Shown one piece after another: positions 32,458 to 34,926 of a stretch of 34,926 nt of DNA (within the stretch, counting starts at the first letter, position 1; every line of letters begins with the position of its first letter). Position numbers and translations under genes: made by a program. The stretch is from contig JAFSRT010000001.1 in assembly GCA_017445995.1 (NCBI GenBank), positions 1 through 34,926 on the forward strand, in the 5' to 3' direction. A model generated the notes under the pieces. That model did not search any database. It was given only the letters and a program-made list of their open reading frames with translations, and was not told where the DNA came from. The DNA comes from Clostridia bacterium (GTDB taxonomy: Bacteria; Bacillota; Clostridia; Christensenellales; Borkfalkiaceae).

Positions 32458-34173
32458 ATGAAAACGAGCGATATTGGCAATATAATAGATAATTTTATTG
32501 AAAGTCCCGCAACAGCTATAATGTTTAATGGTAATTGGGGAATTGGTAAAACTTTTGCTATCGACACGCTTTTAAATAAAGATAGAGACAAAAAGAAAAT
32601 ATACGATTTTTGTAATATACACTATATATCTTTGTTTGGATTCAAAAATATAGAAATATTGCATCAAGAACTATATAAAATGTTCCACCCATGGAAAGTA
32701 AGAACGGCAAAAGCTTTAAGTTATATTTCTTTGGCTATTTCTTTGGAAAAAGTTAGTATTGGACTAAACAATTCTCAAATAAGAGAGGATTTGGAAAAAA
32801 ATCAAATTAATAAATCGCTTGCAAAGAATGATTTTCAAAATATTATTATTTTTGATGATATTGAACGCATAGCTGTAAAAAAAGAAGGATTTATTGAGTT
32901 GTTGGGATATTTTAATCGTTTAATAAATGAAGGTATTAAAGTTATTGCAATTTGTAATTCAGATGAACTTCCTAGTGACAATAAAGAAGTTTATGATAAC
33001 TTTAAGGAAAAAATTTTTGACCGCATTTATATGATAAACGAAGATAATATAGATGTTATTAAAAAAATATTTGGAGATAAATTTAAATTATTAGATGAAG
33101 AAACCATTTATTTTTTCAAAAACAATTTAAGGCTGGTAAAAAAATCTAAAATTTTTCTTGATGAAGTTTTAAAACAGCTTTCAAAAATGAAAAGCAATCC
33201 AAATATCAACGATAGGACAATCTGTTTAATTTGTATATTAATTATAAAAGAAGTTTTTACATCGTGTTTTTCTGAAGAACTTTATAAAGAGCAACAAAAG
33301 AAATTAAACTCAAAAGAAACAGAAGATCATTTTTATACTAATTTAATACTTGAAAAATATGGAACAGATGATTTGTGTATTGAGGCTATAGATAGAGAAT
33401 TACAAAAGAAAAAAGTATATGGCGTAAATGCGATAATTAGAGGTTTATTTAATTATTTTAAATATTACGATTGTTCGTTTTTTAATCAAAAAGTATCGCA
33501 GAAAAAATTATTTACAAAGAGTTTATTTTATTATAGTGATAAAGAGAAGAAAACAGCAATAACAGAATTATTGACGATTATTTATGAAAGGATATCAGAT
33601 TTTGATGCAAGGCAAATATATGATGCTGTGCGCGATATTTTAAATTATGATAATGGCAACATAAATGAAGTAGATCTGTATAAACTTTCTGAGATATTTA
33701 TAAAGATAGAGGACGAAAACAAGAAAAATGATTTAATTGATAATTTTTATCAGGATTTATATTTTGAACATTCACCAACAGAAGAAAAGTTTGTTGAAAT
33801 TTTAAAAGAAAAAATTAAAGAACAAGAAATCGATGCAATTATAAGTTATTTTGATAAAATAGATATTAAAAAATATGACGGTTCGCTTACTAATTGGATT
33901 GTAAAGTTACAAAGCAAAGGACAACCTTTAGCAGCGTCTGTTTGCATAATGTTAAAAAAGAATAATTATTTCTTACCAGCTTTATCAAATACAATATCGG
34001 AAAACGAATGGAGGTTTTGTCATGACATGTGTAGTTTTATTAACAATGTTGATAAATCTTTAGTGCCGGACTTAATTGCTGTTTTAGATAATCAAATTAA
34101 AGAACATTCTGACTCAATTTGTATAAAAGAAAGAGTGGATGCATTAAAAAAGTATAAGCTTGTAAGTGGATAG
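32458..34173 (+). CDS. KAP-like P-loop NTPase, AT-rich and probably horizontally acquired
   Basis: A 571-residue protein. Walker A NGNWGIGKT (24-32) and Walker B IIIFDDIERI (129-138) resemble the KAP family of P-loop NTPases (GxWGxGKT and DDLDR). KAP proteins usually carry membrane helices inside the NTPase domain; here only weak hydrophobic stretches are visible (about 86-97, 258-270). The C-terminal 300 residues are helical and Lys/Glu-rich without known motifs. The coding sequence is far richer in A and T than its neighbours, a sign of transfer. A strong ribosome binding site (AAAGGAG) precedes ATG 32458. The serine recombinase gene starts 12 bases after its stop. Similar NTPases occur in phage-defence loci, but no effector domain is seen here, so a defence role is only a hypothesis. 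Confidence 0.72.
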   Translation: MKTSDIGNIIDNFIESPATAIMFNGNWGIGKTFAIDTLLNKDRDKKKIYDFCNIHYISLFGFKNIEILHQELYKMFHPWKVRTAKALSYISLAISLEKVSIGLNNSQIREDLEKNQINKSLAKNDFQNIIIFDDIERIAVKKEGFIELLGYFNRLINEGIKVIAICNSDELPSDNKEVYDNFKEKIFDRIYMINEDNIDVIKKIFGDKFKLLDEETIYFFKNNLRLVKKSKIFLDEVLKQLSKMKSNPNINDRTICLICILIIKEVFTSCFSEELYKEQQKKLNSKETEDHFYTNLILEKYGTDDLCIEAIDRELQKKKVYGVNAIIRGLFNYFKYYDCSFFNQKVSQKKLFTKSLFYYSDKEKKTAITELLTIIYERISDFDARQIYDAVRDILNYDNGNINEVDLYKLSEIFIKIEDENKKNDLIDNFYQDLYFEHSPTEEKFVEILKEKIKEQEIDAIISYFDKIDIKKYDGSLTNWIVKLQSKGQPLAASVCIMLKKNNYFLPALSNTISENEWRFCHDMCSFINNVDKSLVPDLIAVLDNQIKEHSDSICIKERVDALKKYKLVSG

Positions 34174-34185
34174 GAGAGTGTAACA

Positions 34186-34926
34186 ATGAAAGGAGTAATT
34201 TACGCAAGATACAGTTCGGATAATCAGCGAGAAGAGTCTATTGACGGGCAATTAAGAGAGTGTAAAGAGTTTGCCGATAAAAACGGTATCGAGATAATCG
34301 GCGAATACATAGACCGCGCACTTTCCGCGAAAACCGACAACCGCCCCGAATTTCAAAAAATGATAAAGGACAGTTATCGCAAATTGTTCGATACCATTAT
34401 CGTTTGGAAAGTTGACAGATTTGCGCGCAACCGCTACGATTCGGCGCATTATAAACATTTACTTAAAAAGAACGGCGTGAAAGTCGTGTCCGCAAGAGAA
34501 CATATAAGCGAAGGCGCGGAAGGTATTATTCTCGAATCTATGCTCGAAGGTTATGCCGAATATTATTCGGTGGAACTTACAGAAAAGGTTAATCGCGGGC
34601 TTATGGAAAACGCATTAAAAGGCAAATTAAACGGCGGAACGATTCCGCTCGGATACAGGCTTACGAAAGAACAAACGTTAGAGATAAACGAAGAAACCGC
34701 ACCCGTTGTTTTGGAAATTTTTACCCGTTATAACGACGGCGAACAGATAAAAAGTATAGAGAAAGACTTGGCTTTGCGAGAACTTACAAATAATTACGGC
34801 GGTCCGATAACTTATAACAGAATACATTATTTACTTAAAAACAGGCGTTATATCGGAGAATACCGATTCAGAGACGTTGTACATAAAAACGCTTTCCCCG
34901 CCATTGTTCCCGAAGATTTATTTAAC
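34186..34926 (+). CDS. Serine recombinase, N-terminal 247 residues (3' end outside window)
   Basis: The frame is open from ATG 34186 to the end of the window. The resolvase/invertase catalytic domain begins MKGVIYARYSSDNQREES with the likely nucleophile S10 (R8-Y-S10) and continues with WKVDRFARNRYDSA near residue 71. At about 150 the recombinase domain starts (GTIPLGYRLTKEQ, then RIHYLLKNRRYIGEYRF), which indicates a large serine recombinase as in integrative elements and phages. AGGAG at 34172-34176, overlapping the stop of the KAP-like gene, provides the ribosome binding site. It implies another mobile element continuing to the right. Whether the NTPase belongs to it cannot be decided here. 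Confidence 0.9.
   Translation, partial: MKGVIYARYSSDNQREESIDGQLRECKEFADKNGIEIIGEYIDRALSAKTDNRPEFQKMIKDSYRKLFDTIIVWKVDRFARNRYDSAHYKHLLKKNGVKVVSAREHISEGAEGIILESMLEGYAEYYSVELTEKVNRGLMENALKGKLNGGTIPLGYRLTKEQTLEINEETAPVVLEIFTRYNDGEQIKSIEKDLALRELTNNYGGPITYNRIHYLLKNRRYIGEYRFRDVVHKNAFPAIVPEDLFN

Overview
The window looks like a chromosomal segment of an anaerobic, low-GC Clostridia-type bacterium (Bacillota), probably an uncultured gut lineage. The evidence is the type III glutamine synthetase, archaeal-type split glutamate synthase, LL-diaminopimelate aminotransferase, an ANTAR regulator, AGGAG-type ribosome binding sites and a BspA-like surface protein. The taxonomic placement is inference. The layout is a housekeeping core (about 1.56-21.33 kb) with accessory DNA on both sides.

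Left edge (1-1553): the right end of an integrated rolling-circle-type element. It holds the tail of an unknown gene, an HUH replication initiator, about 170 bases of strongly folded DNA downstream of it, and a 29-codon stump of a tyrosine integrase. The last 42 bases of the stump's similarity are identical to the intact integrase at 24.7 kb.

Core (1560-16084): a nitrogen-assimilation island built around one divergent promoter region (7036-7322). Leftward: glutamine synthetase III, an ammonium channel fused to a PII domain, and asparagine synthetase, ending at a strong terminator. Rightward: the amidotransferase, Fe-S/FMN, ferredoxin, FAD and GXGXG pieces of a split glutamate synthase, then dapF, dapL, a short GlnA-like protein and an ANTAR antiterminator. 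Each divergent promoter is followed within about 10-25 bases by an intrinsic terminator. The 5' arm of each terminator can instead form a hairpin with a six-base AANGGN loop, the loop type (A1, G4) known for ANTAR proteins. The simplest reading is that the ANTAR protein encoded at the end of the right operon controls both operons by antitermination. CTP synthase, purB, purA, a YoaK-family membrane protein and tRNA-Ala(CGC) follow.

Right side (21.4-34.9 kb): a mobilizable element with an unknown HTH protein, an oriT-like palindrome, a MobV relaxase, a small conserved-looking gene and a tyrosine integrase. The relaxase and the small gene both seem to use non-standard start codons. Next come a 1695-residue BspA-like leucine-rich-repeat lipoprotein preceded by paired palindromes, an AAA ATPase with a DUF4143-type tail, a very AT-rich KAP-like P-loop NTPase, and a serine recombinase that runs off the window.

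The points most worth a second look are the paired hexaloop/terminator leaders with their ANTAR protein, the GlnA-like protein whose catalytic flap glutamate looks lost, the AUA start of the relaxase, and the integrase stump. All family assignments come from reading motifs and recalling families; no database search was run.
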